Shown piece after piece: positions 1 to 9,310 of a DNA stretch of 64,000 nucleotides. Under the pieces are notes generated by a model. It searched no databases. It was not told where the DNA came from and saw only the letters and a program-made list of their open reading frames with translations. Position 1 is the first letter of the stretch, and every line of letters starts with the position of its first letter. The stretch comes from Amborella trichopoda. Lineage: Eukaryota; Streptophyta; Magnoliopsida; Amborellales; Amborellaceae. The DNA lies in assembly GCF_000471905.2 (NCBI RefSeq), contig NW_006494789.1, positions 4,209,766-4,273,765 on the forward strand, in the 5' to 3' direction. Both the position numbers and the translations under genes were made by a program.

Positions 1-1625
1 AAGTTGGTATCAAATCGATCACCATTTTGAGCTCTACAAGAAAAAAATCATCTTACAATCAACTAGACATCAAAACGACCCCGGATCAGCCATGCAATAT
101 CACGTAAGTTCTAGGTCAACACAGGGACTGTTCTGAAATTCCACAACTTGTTAAGAAGGGGAAAATTTGTAATTTTGTTCACTATTTTCTAATTTCTTTT
201 AAATCAATGTAATCTTAATTTCCGCTAGTTGGGTTACTTTTGATCATCCACCCATGTTTGGGGCATACTTTTATATATACGTTCTGCATTATACATAGAA
301 AGGAGAGACAAATACATACACAAGAGAGAGTTTTCACTTAATACAAGTATCTCTTTCTTATCATTATTGTGTCACGTTTGAGAGACAAAGTGCGGTGAGA
401 GAAATTTTTTACCTATACCCCTAGGGTTGAGGTAAACCTTCTCTCTCTTTTTTTTCGTTTCTTCTTCTCTCTCTCTCCTCCCCTCTCTTCTCTCTCTCTT
501 CTCCCCTCTCTTCTCTCTCTTCTTCATCTATGTTCCTTGCGGAGGTCGTGCACAGCAGTGGCAGTGCCGTGCATGCCTCTTCCCTGGCCCCACAGGTTGT
601 TCATGACGATGGAAGTGCCATGCACGAGTCCCCCTCCCCTTCTATTCATTTGCCTCTTTCTTCCAGTGAAATCTTTAGATGGCGCTGCCAATGGCCGCTC
701 ACAGACGTAGCTATGACGTCTCGACAAAGAACCCAGATGGGGAAGTTTGTTGCTGCCTGCAGGGGTCTTCCTCTACTGTGCGTTTAGTGAAGACAACGAT
801 ACCTATTGCCACCCGCTAGAGGCTCTGACAACACCCATTGTCGTCCACGAGCTTCCTCTATGCGTTTGGTGCCTATCGTCGTTCTTCCTGCGCCCCACGC
901 CTCTCGTCGTGCGACCTAGGAGAAACCATCGTCATGTGCCTCATCAGGAGTCAGCGTCGTCCACAAGGGATGTGTCGTCTCCTCATGTTGTCAACGGCGA
1001 TGCCTATTGACGTTCAGACTTCTCTTCTCTTTGCTATCTCGCCCTCTTCTCTTCATCCCTTTCTCTTCTCACTTGACTGAGGATAGACTTAGCTCATCAA
1101 CGTTGTGCCGACCTCAGTTTCGAGTAGTATTGCCACTGTGCTGGTCCTGTGAACCATGCTCGTCTTGCTACCACTCCGAGCCGGTAATTTCTGGCCGTCA
1201 CGCTGGTCTCGCCCCTCCATCAAGCTTTCTTCTCTTTTTTATTTTTTGTTGACCCTTTCACTTCATCGCCTTCTCATATGAACGTGCATTGCTCTAAGAC
1301 AAGAGTGGGTCACTTTGCACTTGCCTTGCAAATTAACCATAGAAGTGTTGTGCAGAAAATAAGAGGATTAAAAGTGAAGGGAGGTGATTCCGAACTAGCT
1401 CAAGCAGTTGCGAGGCTTTCTTCGTTATTTTAGAGGATGCCCACACGAGCCAGCCTGAGTAAGTCCTGAAGTCACCTAAAATTCCTCTCTCATTGGTTGG
1501 TATACCTACCCTTGCCCTTGAGCAAGGTTTCAAGAGAGTGATCTCAAATCCCGGGATCACCAGAAACCCGTGACACGTGCCACCAGATCACCTAGATTTA
1601 GAGGTGAGATCGATGCACCTAACCA
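1..1625 (+). mobile_element. T-family LTR, copy A (3' part), Tat-like Ty3/gypsy
   Basis: The block matches the other T LTRs in this window in the same order: the stretch opening with 'aagttggtatcaaatcgat', the AT-rich block before a TATA-like 'ttttatatatac' near 270, a CT-rich tract at 430-530, a few copies of a 36-bp-type repeat (about 780-1010), and the terminal block ending 'gcacctaacca' at 1625. By comparison with copy D, about 1.05 kb of the LTR lies left of the window. It is closest to D and differs from C and F in the block after the TATA box. A badly eroded primer-binding-like stretch follows (1630-1650), then the sequence switches abruptly to copia. The small ORFs here are chance frames of LTR DNA. 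Confidence 0.75.
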
Positions 1626-1794
1626 ATTATTAGTGGTCCATTAGTCAATACTTTCTTTGCACAATGTTTATTCACTGTTTATCAAGGTGATGACTAATGG
1701 TCAATCGGTCAAGACTTTCTTTGCACAATGGGCACTCATCGATTCTCTAATGGAGCTCACCACGCTTCTACTGCGTGTGCTTCCTACGGCTGAC

Positions 1795-2060
1795 CCATAT
1801 CAAACTTTTTTGTTTCTTCCTTCTTCCTCATGGTTGAAGGGATCTCCTAGCACTTTTAAGTCCCGTACCTTCTTACCTTCCAGAAACTTTACTAGGTCAT
1901 ATGTGTGATTTTTATGCAATGATATATCTCATTTTATATAGCTTTAACCCACACCCCTTTATGTTTGTCGGCCTGACATCCTGGTAAATGTTTGGTCCTC
2001 CCCTTGTGGGGTAATTTGTAGAGGATTTATGTCCTCTAGAGGACCTTCTCAGTTCATATG
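1795..2060 (-). pseudogene. copia integrase-RT linker and start of reverse transcriptase (remnant)
   Basis: On the minus strand a linker reading LRRSSRGHKSSTNYPTRGG is followed, across a stop and a frameshift, by VWVKAI and HTYDLVKFLEGKKV. These match the linker and the first RT residues of copia pol (a W-V-K-A-M block and an H-T-Y-D-L-V block). Recognisable RT ends near 1795; no YVDD box or RNase H is visible. Homology is lost between about 1795 and the LTR A border at 1650. Confidence 0.6.
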
Positions 2061-2640
2061 TAGGTGACACTTCTTGAACAGACCGCTCACCCTGCTCCTC
2101 ATTACCCAGAACTGATATGTCAAGTCTTTGGATCCATCTTCTTGTTTCACTTCTCCCCTGTCCTCATTTACCACGGTGGAGGAATCATTACTGGTTTTGA
2201 AATATTGAAGATTCATGGCTTTGTTGCCTCTTTCACATATTCAATAGTAAGCTCTTCTTGAAAGATCACACTCATACCCCTGATCACCTTCCTGTACTTA
2301 GGATCCCATAGCCTACAACTAAACTTTTCATCAAAGTACCCTTAGAAGATGTATAAGAGTGCTTTCTCATTCAACTTGGATCTTTATTCTTTTGACACGT
2401 GTACCAATGCCTCGAACACCATCAAGTGTCAATAAGAGATATCACTTCCTGTACAACCTCTCTCTAGGGTCTGACGATCTAGAGGAAACAACGGGGATCG
2501 ATATTAGGTAGCATGTTGTGAGGAATGCTTTACCCCAATACAGCTTGGTGGTGGATAACATGTTATTAACTCTAAGCACTTTAATAGCTTGTGTGTCCCC
2601 CTTTCCATTTTGCGTGGAAATTCTAAAAGATCTCAAACAC
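2060..2640 (-). pseudogene. copia integrase C-terminal half (remnant)
   Basis: Minus-strand frames contain MLSTTKLYWGKAFLTTCYLI, the block where plant copia integrases read M-L-x-x-x-L-P-x-x-F-W-A-E-A with A-C-Y-L-I-N. Further left come RSKLNEKALLYIF and FSCRLWDPKYR, corresponding to the conserved R-S-K-L-D-x-K and G-Y-R-L-W-D-P segment, then KVIRGMSVIFQEELTIEYV. At least two stops interrupt it. The reading frame changes near 2440 and 2640. It is non-functional. Confidence 0.7.
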
Positions 2641-2880
2641 CTAATCTTTTGATTTCACACATACCTTTCATGAAGCATCATTGATGCAGGCGATGAGGTA
2701 TGATGCTCCACCAAACGATTTGAGATCCATGGGACCACACACATCTGAATCCACTAGATCCAAGATTTCCTTAGGGCCCTTACTGGAGAGAGAGGCTCTA
2801 TGTTGTTTGCCTAGCAAACAGTGGTCACATGGGGTTAGAGATGCATGAATCTCCCTTACCCACAATCTTTGAGGGACCAT
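2640..2880 (-). pseudogene. copia GAG-pre-integrase and integrase start (remnant)
   Basis: The minus-strand ORF at 2668-2880 reads CDHCLLGKQHRASLSSKG followed by DLVDSDVCGPMDLKSFGGA. This is the copia zinc-binding pre-integrase segment leading into the integrase core. The first catalytic aspartate region, normally I-D-D-A-S, reads INDAS. After it the sequence continues through a short F-H-A-K block and then jumps to the C-terminal half, so roughly 150 residues of the catalytic core, including the D-N-G-G motif, are missing. Confidence 0.75.
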
Positions 2881-3165
2881 TTTTCCCCATCTTTACAGAG
2901 CCAAAATCTTCTACTCTGTAAGAAGCAAAATATCGTCTTTGTGGAGTAACATGAACCAATGCTTCGGTATCCACAACCCAATCTGAGTTGCATAATGCAA
3001 TATTAATACACCCTTCACTACAGTTTCCGATCAAACCATCATCTGTAGTCATTGCAGTGGTTTCCTTACCATCATCCATGGCATTGTACTCATATCGCTC
3101 ATTCTTGAGCTTCTGGCAATCTTTATTTATGTGTCCTTGCTTTCCACAATGAAAACATTTGATCC
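2880..3165 (-). pseudogene. copia zinc knuckle and protease (remnant)
   Basis: Reading left from 3165, CFHCGKQGHINKDC is a perfect CX2CX4HX4C zinc knuckle of gag nucleocapsid. About 45 codons later the protease motif appears as WVVDTEALVHVTPQRRYF, then DFGSVKMG. The usual D-T-G-A catalytic triad reads D-T-E-A, so the active-site glycine is replaced by glutamate. This part of the polyprotein is in one frame without a stop (about 2825-3160). Confidence 0.75.
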
Positions 3166-3430
3166 CCTTTCTTGTCTTTGATCAACTTTTGTCCCCATGC
3201 CCTGACCTTTCACGATTTGTGACAAGGGCTATGAGTTTGTCAACACATGGTGGAACACATTTTCTTCCAACCATTGTTGGATTGTTTCGAGAGCCTTTTG
3301 CTCAAGTCTCTTCTACTCTTCGTTTGTCATACCTTCGGGCTTGTATTCTACCCATTCAATGGGTGGGTACAATTCTTGATTGTATAGTAGATCTTCGATC
3401 TTTGACTTCCAGATGATTTAGTTATTCCCA
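3165..3430 (-). pseudogene. copia gag (remnant)
   Basis: The minus strand reads SKIEDLLYNQELYPPIE, then KPEGMTNEE, a stop, and LEQKALETIQQWLEENVFHH. This follows the copia gag core (W-x-x-x-M-x-D-L-L, P-E-G-M-T-D-E-E-W, R-K-A-x-x-x-I-R-x-W, V-F-H-H-V). The stop replaces the usual tryptophan after E-E. A second stop follows 'VLTNS'. The remaining roughly 150 residues up to the zinc knuckle are largely deleted. Confidence 0.7.
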
Positions 3431-3459
3431 TTGAGCGATATCATTTTACTCCCGGTACT

Positions 3460-3715
3460 AAAATGCATCTATCCACATACACTATTTATCCCCAATGCAT
3501 TACAGTTAGCTATCACTCGTATGTTATGGTTAATTGCCACCTTATTATTACGGTTAACTATCGCTTGATCGTGATTTTTAACTACCATTGGACCATTAAC
3601 TGCCACCCGATTGTTACTTCTGCCAGATCATTAATTGCCACCCGATCCTTAACTACTGCTTGATCCTGATTGCTCGATCATTAATTGTCGTCTGATCGTT
3701 AACTGTATCCACCGT
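3460..3715. repeat. degenerate ~20-bp tandem repeat
   Basis: About a dozen imperfect copies of a motif like 'ttaactgccacccgatc' or 'attaattgtcgtctgatcg' run in tandem. Copies vary between 17 and 24 bp. The array lies between copia gag and the copia LTR, in the place of the leader. The 66-aa ORF across it is a by-product of the repeat. Confidence 0.65.
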
Positions 3716-3969
3716 TAGTTAAGCCTTTGCAAAAAAATTTTAAAAATTTTGATAGAGATTTCGCATGAGGGTTTGAATCCTAAAAAATCCCCCAAGCCGA
3801 ATTAATCAAAAAGTCAAGTTGGGGCAAAGCCCTGAGCTATGACTAAGATTAAAGGAGGAGGATTTGTTTTCTTTCTTACTAGTCCTACGATCGTTAGGTT
3901 CATTATACTGAAAAAAAAAAAGGTGATATGGAGAACCAAGCGGTGAGGGAAACGTGTTTTGCGACCACT
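3716..3969 (-). other. copia leader with eroded primer-binding site
   Basis: Directly inside the LTR end, the minus strand reads 'agtggtcgcaaaac' (3956-3969). This aligns with the usual copia tRNA-iMet primer-binding stretch 'agtggtatcagagc', with several substitutions. The rest up to the tandem repeat is untranslated leader with no recognisable feature apart from an A-run near 3911. Confidence 0.5.
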
Positions 3970-4969
3970 TGTTGGGCTCATCTAGTCAAGCCCTCTCACA
4001 CGAATGTGGATATGCACTGCGGAATCAAGATATACGGGACAAAAAAATATGTAAAAGTCGAGGTGTGTGTATAAGTGGAAAACATGCAATAAAGAAAATA
4101 AAGGAATAAATCTTATTGGCACCGTATTTACGTGGTTCACCTTTTCAGGCTACATCCATGGGAGCAAGAGATGAATCCACTATTAACTCAAAGGTCACAA
4201 TAGTCTTCCAAGAGAACAAATTTCTTGGGATCACCAATTTCTTTTAGAGACTTCCCTCTCTAGGATTTCCCTCTCTGAGGTTCTCTCTCAGAGACTTCAT
4301 TTATTTCTGGAGGCTTTCTCTTTCTAAAAGAAAATGTTCTCTCTTTCTCTCTTTTTCTTCCCGAAATGTTCTCTCTTTCTCTCTTTTTCTTCCCTTCTCT
4401 CTCTCTTTTCTCTCTCAACAGAGAAAATTCTTAAAAAGAGGATCATTGGCTCTCTTTCATCATCTTCTTCTCCGTAAGAAGAAGGATAACTCTCTATCTT
4501 CTTCTTCTTCTTCTTCTCCTTAGGAGAAGGATAACTTTATCTCTTTTCTTCTTCTTATTCTGTACAAAAGAAGTTTTCCTGTATCTCTGATACACCAAGA
4601 AGAGTCCACCCAAAGTGGCCCAAGAGAGGTGTGCCCCAAGATTGGCTCAAGAGACTTGGCTTTGGATAAACCAACCAAAAGCTACAGAGAAAAGCCTCTC
4701 ACGTTATTCCCTTTGGTATATCGGTTAAGGGATAACAACTATATTTAGAAGTGTATTCCATAACCTTCTAAAGAGGAGATCCATCTCTATATTCTTTTGG
4801 AAATAAGATATGATGAATAACTTCTCATACCAAAACCATATGTGAGATCCTATTTATATGGGATCGAGACTTAGTCAACAAGTCACCCTCTTCCACTTTC
4901 TTGAACTGTTCCTCTAACAATTGAAGAATTCTGTTGGTGTCCCTCTCTCATGGTATGGGATGCCCAACA
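3970..4969 (-). mobile_element. copia 5' LTR, exactly 1000 bp
   Basis: The ends form the terminal inverted pair TGTTGGG/CCCAACA, the TG...CA rule for LTRs. In minus orientation a TATA box 'catataaatagg' lies about 120 bp from the start (near 4850). A block 'gaaccacgtaaatac' near the 3' end also occurs in copia LTR 3' parts. Immediately beyond comes the primer-binding remnant, so this is the upstream LTR of the minus-strand copia element. CT/GA-rich simple sequence fills 4260-4560. No convincing 5-bp target duplication is visible, as expected if the partner LTR is gone. Confidence 0.8.
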
Positions 4970-6390
4970 ACTGGTGAGCAGCAATTTCTTGAAGCAGACT
5001 AGTTAGAATGGAAACATATCTCTAACTGGGTGCGTGAATCTATATTTCCATGGATTAGGAGCTTTCTTATTTTTTAGGATATGATATGCTGTGGTTTTTT
5101 GAAGTCATGTGTTTCTCATATTTTGTGGAACTAAATCCTATTGTATAGGAAAGTGTATCTAAATTTGAAAAAGGATGCGAAAAGGGCCTCACGTGGTAGA
5201 ACTTGAGTGTTTTCCTCTTTTTAAAAATATACTACATTATTAAGCAAAAACTAAGAGGTAGACACGTGTCGCGAGAATAAGAAAAGACCCTAATTGTAGA
5301 GAGAGTATAAGACACATTACCCATCTATAGGGAGATACAGAGAGATGTCTACCCTCTTTAGAGGGAAAGATATTGACATAGATGAAGAGAGGTATGATAG
5401 AGAGAGATATAGAGAGAAAATTAAAGAGTAAGAGATTTTTAGAAGATAGAGAATCTTTAGAGAAAATTTTATTGTTCCTATTAAACTTCCAAAAAGAATT
5501 GGTGTAGAGATATAGGCAGAGAGGTGCATACCCTCTTTAGAGAGAGAAAGAGAGACATGGATGCGAGAGATGTGAGAGATATACGTACCTATATTTACGG
5601 GAAGATAGAGAGAGAGGATGAAAGAGAGGTGTGAGAGATATATATGGAGAGAAAATTAAAGAGTAAGAGATTCTTAGAAAATAAAGAATGTATGGTTCCT
5701 ATTAAACTTATTAAATTTATTGGCATAGAGATATAGGAAGAGAGATGCGTACCATCTCTAAAGAGATAGAGAAAGACGTGGATGAGAGATGTGACAGAGA
5801 TATGCATACTTATATTAAAGAGAAGAGAGAGAGAGAGAGTACGTATCTCTTAATGTTTTTCACAGTATCCTTAAACAAACCCTAAATCATGTAAGGAGAG
5901 ATTTCTTGGGAAGCTTAGAGATAAGGGACATGGAGAGAGATGTGTGAAAGAGATGTGGAGAGAGAGAATGCTCGAGAGAATTTAGGAGGGATGAAAGATT
6001 TTTATGGAAACTTATATTAGGGGAGGAGAGAGATAAGGAAAGGTGGAGATAGAATGAGTGTAGAGAAAGATGTGTATGGATTCTTGATATTTAGAGATTT
6101 GAGGAGAGATGAGATATTTTTATAGAAGCTTATGTGTAGGAAAGAGAAAAAAAAAGAAGGGGAGAGAATCATTTTATATCATAAATAATTATCTATAGAA
6201 ATATACTAATCATACCAAATGGAAACAAAAATAAAATAATCGATTCTATTATAAATTTCATTGATTTAAATAGAATATGCTTATCTAAACATACCGCAAT
6301 CTATAACTAATTAGAGAGACATACACATCTTTAAGGGAAGAGAGATCTAAACATACTATATTTAAAGAAAAAAAGAGAGAGTATATGATT
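4970..6390. repeat. purine-rich (GA) repeat block 1
   Basis: There is no gene. After about 250 bp of plain AT-rich sequence, the block is dominated by 'gagagagat' motifs. It contains a 215-235-bp tandem unit about 2.3 times (5325-5800): the 'gagagaaaattaaagagtaagagatt' element recurs at about 5412 and 5649, and the 'agagatataggcagagagg' element at about 5510 and 5730. A motif with 'gacacgtgtcgcgagaata' at 5258 recurs near 8851 and, altered, near 8952, and 5940-6000 resembles 9195-9270. The small minus-strand ORFs are low-complexity artefacts. Confidence 0.6.
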
Positions 6391-6419
6391 TGCACCTTTA
6401 AGCGGGTAACCCAAGCCCC

Positions 6420-6490
6420 TCCCTCAAGGTATGAGAGTAAGCATATTCTTCTTGCCGCTCTCCCTCAAGGTATGAGAGTAAGCATAGCAT
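6420..6490. repeat. 27-bp direct repeat
   Basis: 'ctccctcaaggtatgagag' plus 'taagcata' occurs twice about 40 bp apart, each followed by 'ttcttctt'. It lies at the border between the purine-rich block and the AT-rich minisatellite and may mark a local duplication. Confidence 0.7.
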
Positions 6491-6985
6491 ATTCTTCTTT
6501 GAGATAATGGTTCCCCATCATGCTTTATGGTTTCCTTATATTGGTTCATTTTCATAAAATTTTATGTTTTCATTAGATGGGTATTCTTCTTTGAGATAAT
6601 GGTTCCCTATCATGTTTTATGGTTTCCTTATATTGGTTCATTTTTTATTAAATTTTGTGTTTTCATTAAATATTGGTTTAGTTTTGTTGAATTTTGTGTT
6701 TGCATTGCATAGTTTCGTGAAGCTTTTACTTGATTTTGACATCTTTGAGGTAATGGTTTTGTTGTATTGGTTCAGTTTTGTTTGTGTTTTCATCTTATAT
6801 TGGTTCAGTTTCATTAAATTTTATATTTTCATTACGTAATTTCGTCATGCTTTTACCTTGGTTCAATTTCGATAAATTTTGTATTTTTTGTATTTTCATC
6901 ATATATTGGTTCAATTTCATTAAATTTGTAGTTTTCATTAGATAGTTTCGCCATGCTTTTACTTGATATTGGATTTCCAATATGC
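6490..6985. repeat. AT-rich degenerate minisatellite
   Basis: The core 'tattggttcattttcat' followed by 'aaattttgtgttttcatta' recurs about eight times with variable spacing. Two copies of a longer 100-bp unit beginning 'ttctttgagataatggttcc' occur at about 6497 and 6588. The array produces two overlapping hydrophobic ORFs (6527-6839) rich in F, Y and W; these follow from T-rich repeat composition and are not supported as genes. Confidence 0.7.
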
Positions 6986-6989
6986 AAAG

Positions 6990-7605
6990 TCATAGAACTA
7001 CTTCTCTAAGTAATTTATTTTTGGTTTTTTATATTAGTTTTCACAAGTTAATTCAGTTAATTGATAGATGGGCTTGCCCAGCATGAGGGAGTAGAAAGAG
7101 AGATAATAGGCTCATAGTGGTGTTCCGCAAGCATATGTATAGTATGAATCATGTAAGTCATTTTCATGTGCTAGTGTATGTGACGATGCAGGTTTTTATT
7201 TTAGCATAGCAAAATATGTCTCGGAGGAAGAGATCTTAGTCCGTAAATATGAATTAGAAAATTAGCAAAATCTATAGAAGGCACTCTTACATATCATTTC
7301 TTAAATTCTAGGGTGGATCATGGCTTCATGGTTAGGGCAATCAAGGGCACAATACCTCATATCCTTCCTTTCCCTATTAAGATTGTATTGGACCTCAGTT
7401 GCTTTGACATCTCCATCGGCAATCTGATCCCTATGCTCTCCAAACTATGTAATAAATGTTTTATTTAAAGTGAAAAATAAAAAATAAAAATTATAAGGTA
7501 TTAAAATAATGTCCAATTTTTACTCTATTTCACAACTTTAGTGAGTTCTCTATATAAATATTATTTTTTTATGTTTGCAAAGATAAATATAAATATATAT
7601 ATACA
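6990..7605. other. AT-rich sequence, no recognised feature
   Basis: I see nothing identifiable. A 46-codon open stretch starting with the ATG near 7333 is somewhat less AT-rich than its surroundings, but it matches no family I know and is too short to support. Confidence 0.4.
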
Positions 7606-7610
7606 TGTAA

Positions 7611-8070
7611 AAAAAGCTGGGATTAGCCCACTAGCTCATATGAATATATGAGCCCAACATCCCAGATTGAATCTGGGCCGATCTGACAATCATGACCTCA
7701 TTTCGTGTTTAAATTTTAATTTTTTTTCTACAAATCTAAATCACATGAAATTCTGGGTGTGTGTTCTTCTCATCAAGTCGCACCTAATAAAAATATTACT
7801 TGAAAAATAAAATGATCAAAATACCCCCAAAACTTTTCGAGGGTATTTTGGTGAATTTATTTCATGTAAAATGTTTTTTTGATATTTTTGAAAGATTCAA
7901 ATATTTTTGATGAACACACTCCTAAAATTTTAAGCGATTTTGATTTGGAGAAAAAACATTAAAATTCAAACACTATTAGCCATCCGTGATCGTCATATCG
8001 GCCCAGATTCAATTTGGGACGTTGGGCTCGTATGTTCATATGAGCTAGTGGGCTGATCCCAAATTTCTCA
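7611..8070. mobile_element. foldback MITE 1 with ~115-bp inverted arms
   Basis: The left arm ('gggattagcccactagctca' onward) and right arm are inverted copies of each other over about 115 bp. Both contain 'cccagattgaatctgggcc', itself a short palindrome. The middle has a second hairpin near 7825-7855 ('aaaatacccccaaaactttt' against 'gagggtatttt'). It is non-coding, 460 bp, and adjacent to a relative of the same family. A transposase family cannot be assigned from sequence alone. Confidence 0.7.
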
Positions 8071-8073
8071 TAT

Positions 8074-8545
8074 AGGGAGTGGATTCTTTCAACCCACAGG
8101 CTGACTGCTACAGTGTCAGCCAATGACCCAGATTCAATCTGGGCTTGATCTGATGGTTGCATTCTTATTTCGTATTTGAATTTTCATTTTTTTTAAAAAA
8201 AATCCAAATCACTTGATATTTTAAGCGTTCATTCTTCTCATCAAGGTACACCTAATAAAATATAAAAAGAATAATTCAAAAAATATAAATTAACCAAAAT
8301 ACCCCCAAATTGTTTCAGAGGTATTTTGATCAATTTATATTTTACGAATTTTTTTTATATTTTTATTAGATTATTATATTTTTGAAGAATAGATTCTCCA
8401 AATTTAAAGTGATTTCAATTTGTAGAAAACAAATAAAAATTCAAAAGCTAAATGACGTCATGATTGTCAGATCAGCCCAGAGTCAATCTGGGCCATTGGC
8501 AGACACTATAATTATCTGCCCGTGGGCTGACAGGATCATTTCCCA
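8074..8545. mobile_element. foldback MITE 2, same family as MITE 1
   Basis: The inverted arms begin 'gggagtggattctttcaacc' on the left and, reverse-complemented, 'gggaaatgatcctgtcagcc' on the right. They share 'gtgtcagccaatgacccag' and 'caatctgggc' blocks. The centre carries the same 'aaaatacccccaaa' / 'gaggtatttt' hairpin as MITE 1, and both have 'cttctcatcaag' beside it. The right end abuts an (AT)n run (8546-8565), so the target duplication is obscured. Confidence 0.7.
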
Positions 8546-8577
8546 TATATATATATATATATATACTAAAGAATGCA

Positions 8578-8832
8578 TGTGGAAGAAATGCTACAGTGTT
8601 TCGCTACCGCCACGGACTTGCTATGTTCATGGCGGTTTTTTGAACGGATCCACAATAGACGGTGTCCATCCATTGTAGTTCTGCATGATTTTTTGACTGC
8701 CACTGATCTAGTATGTCAGTGACTATACCGCCACATATATGATCCGTCTGTGGTGGTCGAAAAATGCATGCCGCCTAATGTTTTCGGATGGCAATTGGCC
8801 TATGGGCAAATCATTGTAGCATTTTCCCCATA
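8578..8832. mobile_element. MITE 3, 255 bp
   Basis: Terminal inverted repeats of about 27 bp: left 'gaaatgctacagtgtttcgc', right (reverse complement) 'aaaatgctacaatgatttgc'. Inside are sub-palindromes with 'accgccacgga' / 'tggcggtttttt' and 'ccgccacatat' / 'gtggtggtcgaaaaa'. It is non-coding and unrelated to MITEs 1 and 2. The superfamily is not determinable by eye. Confidence 0.65.
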
Positions 8833-8837
8833 GGCAT

Positions 8838-9310
8838 GCTAGAGCTAAGGGGTGGACACGTGTCGTGAAAATACAAAGCGATCCTAATTTTATATAAGTT
8901 GTAGGAGACATTTACACCTTTAAGGGACGAGATTAAGGTAGAGTTAAAGGGTGGATACATATCATGGAATTAAGAAGGGACCTTAATTTTATAGAGATTG
9001 TAGGACACATTCCAAACTTTAGAGAAGACGGATAGAATAATAATTTATTTTAAGATAACTAAATTTGAAAGAGAAAGAGAGTATGAGTATACACAAGAGA
9101 GGTATATCTCAATATTGTTTCCATATCTCCACATTATCTCTACATTTTAATTAGAGAGACTGCGCACAAGAGAGAGAATCTCAACATTGTGAGAGAATTT
9201 GATGAGACAGAATGCTCAAGGGATAGAGAATGAGATATTTTAGGAGAGATGAGCACTTTCATGAAAGATTTTGAAGAGTAGAGGGAGAATCTCTTAAATA
9301 GAAATTTAGT
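8838..9310. repeat. purine-rich repeat block 2 (related to 4970-6390)
   Basis: Two tandem versions of a unit start near 8846 and 8947. Each has a 'gacacgtgtcgtg'-like core followed by 'gatcctaattttat' and 'gtaggagacatt'. The same unit occurs once at about 5250. The following 'gagagaat...gctcaag...gatatttt' stretch resembles 5940-6000. Blocks 1 and 2 may be halves of one old element split by later insertions, or two copies. Confidence 0.55.

Larger units (their letters stand above)
1650..4969 (-). mobile_element. Ty1/copia element, 5' half, degenerate
   Basis: Reading the minus strand from 4969 leftwards gives the copia order: LTR, primer-binding site, leader, gag, zinc knuckle, protease, integrase start, integrase end and the first residues of reverse transcriptase. 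The rest of RT, RNase H and the other LTR are missing; the sequence stops at T-family LTR A near 1650. The gag and protease motifs look Tork/TNT1-like. Stops and frameshifts are spread through all domains, and the middle of integrase is deleted. The order of domains makes copia secure; the lineage is a judgement by eye. Confidence 0.8.

Noticed and set aside
524..1252. Overlapping ORFs on both strands as genes
   Set aside because: All lie in T LTR sequence repeated at 30-31, 43 and 50-51 kb, with frames not conserved between copies.
3970..4969. Plus-strand orientation for the copia LTR, with 'ctggtgagcagcaa' after 4970 as primer site
   Set aside because: The TATA box, the 3' LTR block and the better primer match 'agtggtcgcaaaac' all fit the minus strand, as does the adjacent minus-strand gag.
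6527..6839. Hydrophobic ORFs as small membrane proteins
   Set aside because: T-rich tandem repeat creates F/Y/W-rich frames; no start context and the frame shifts with each repeat.
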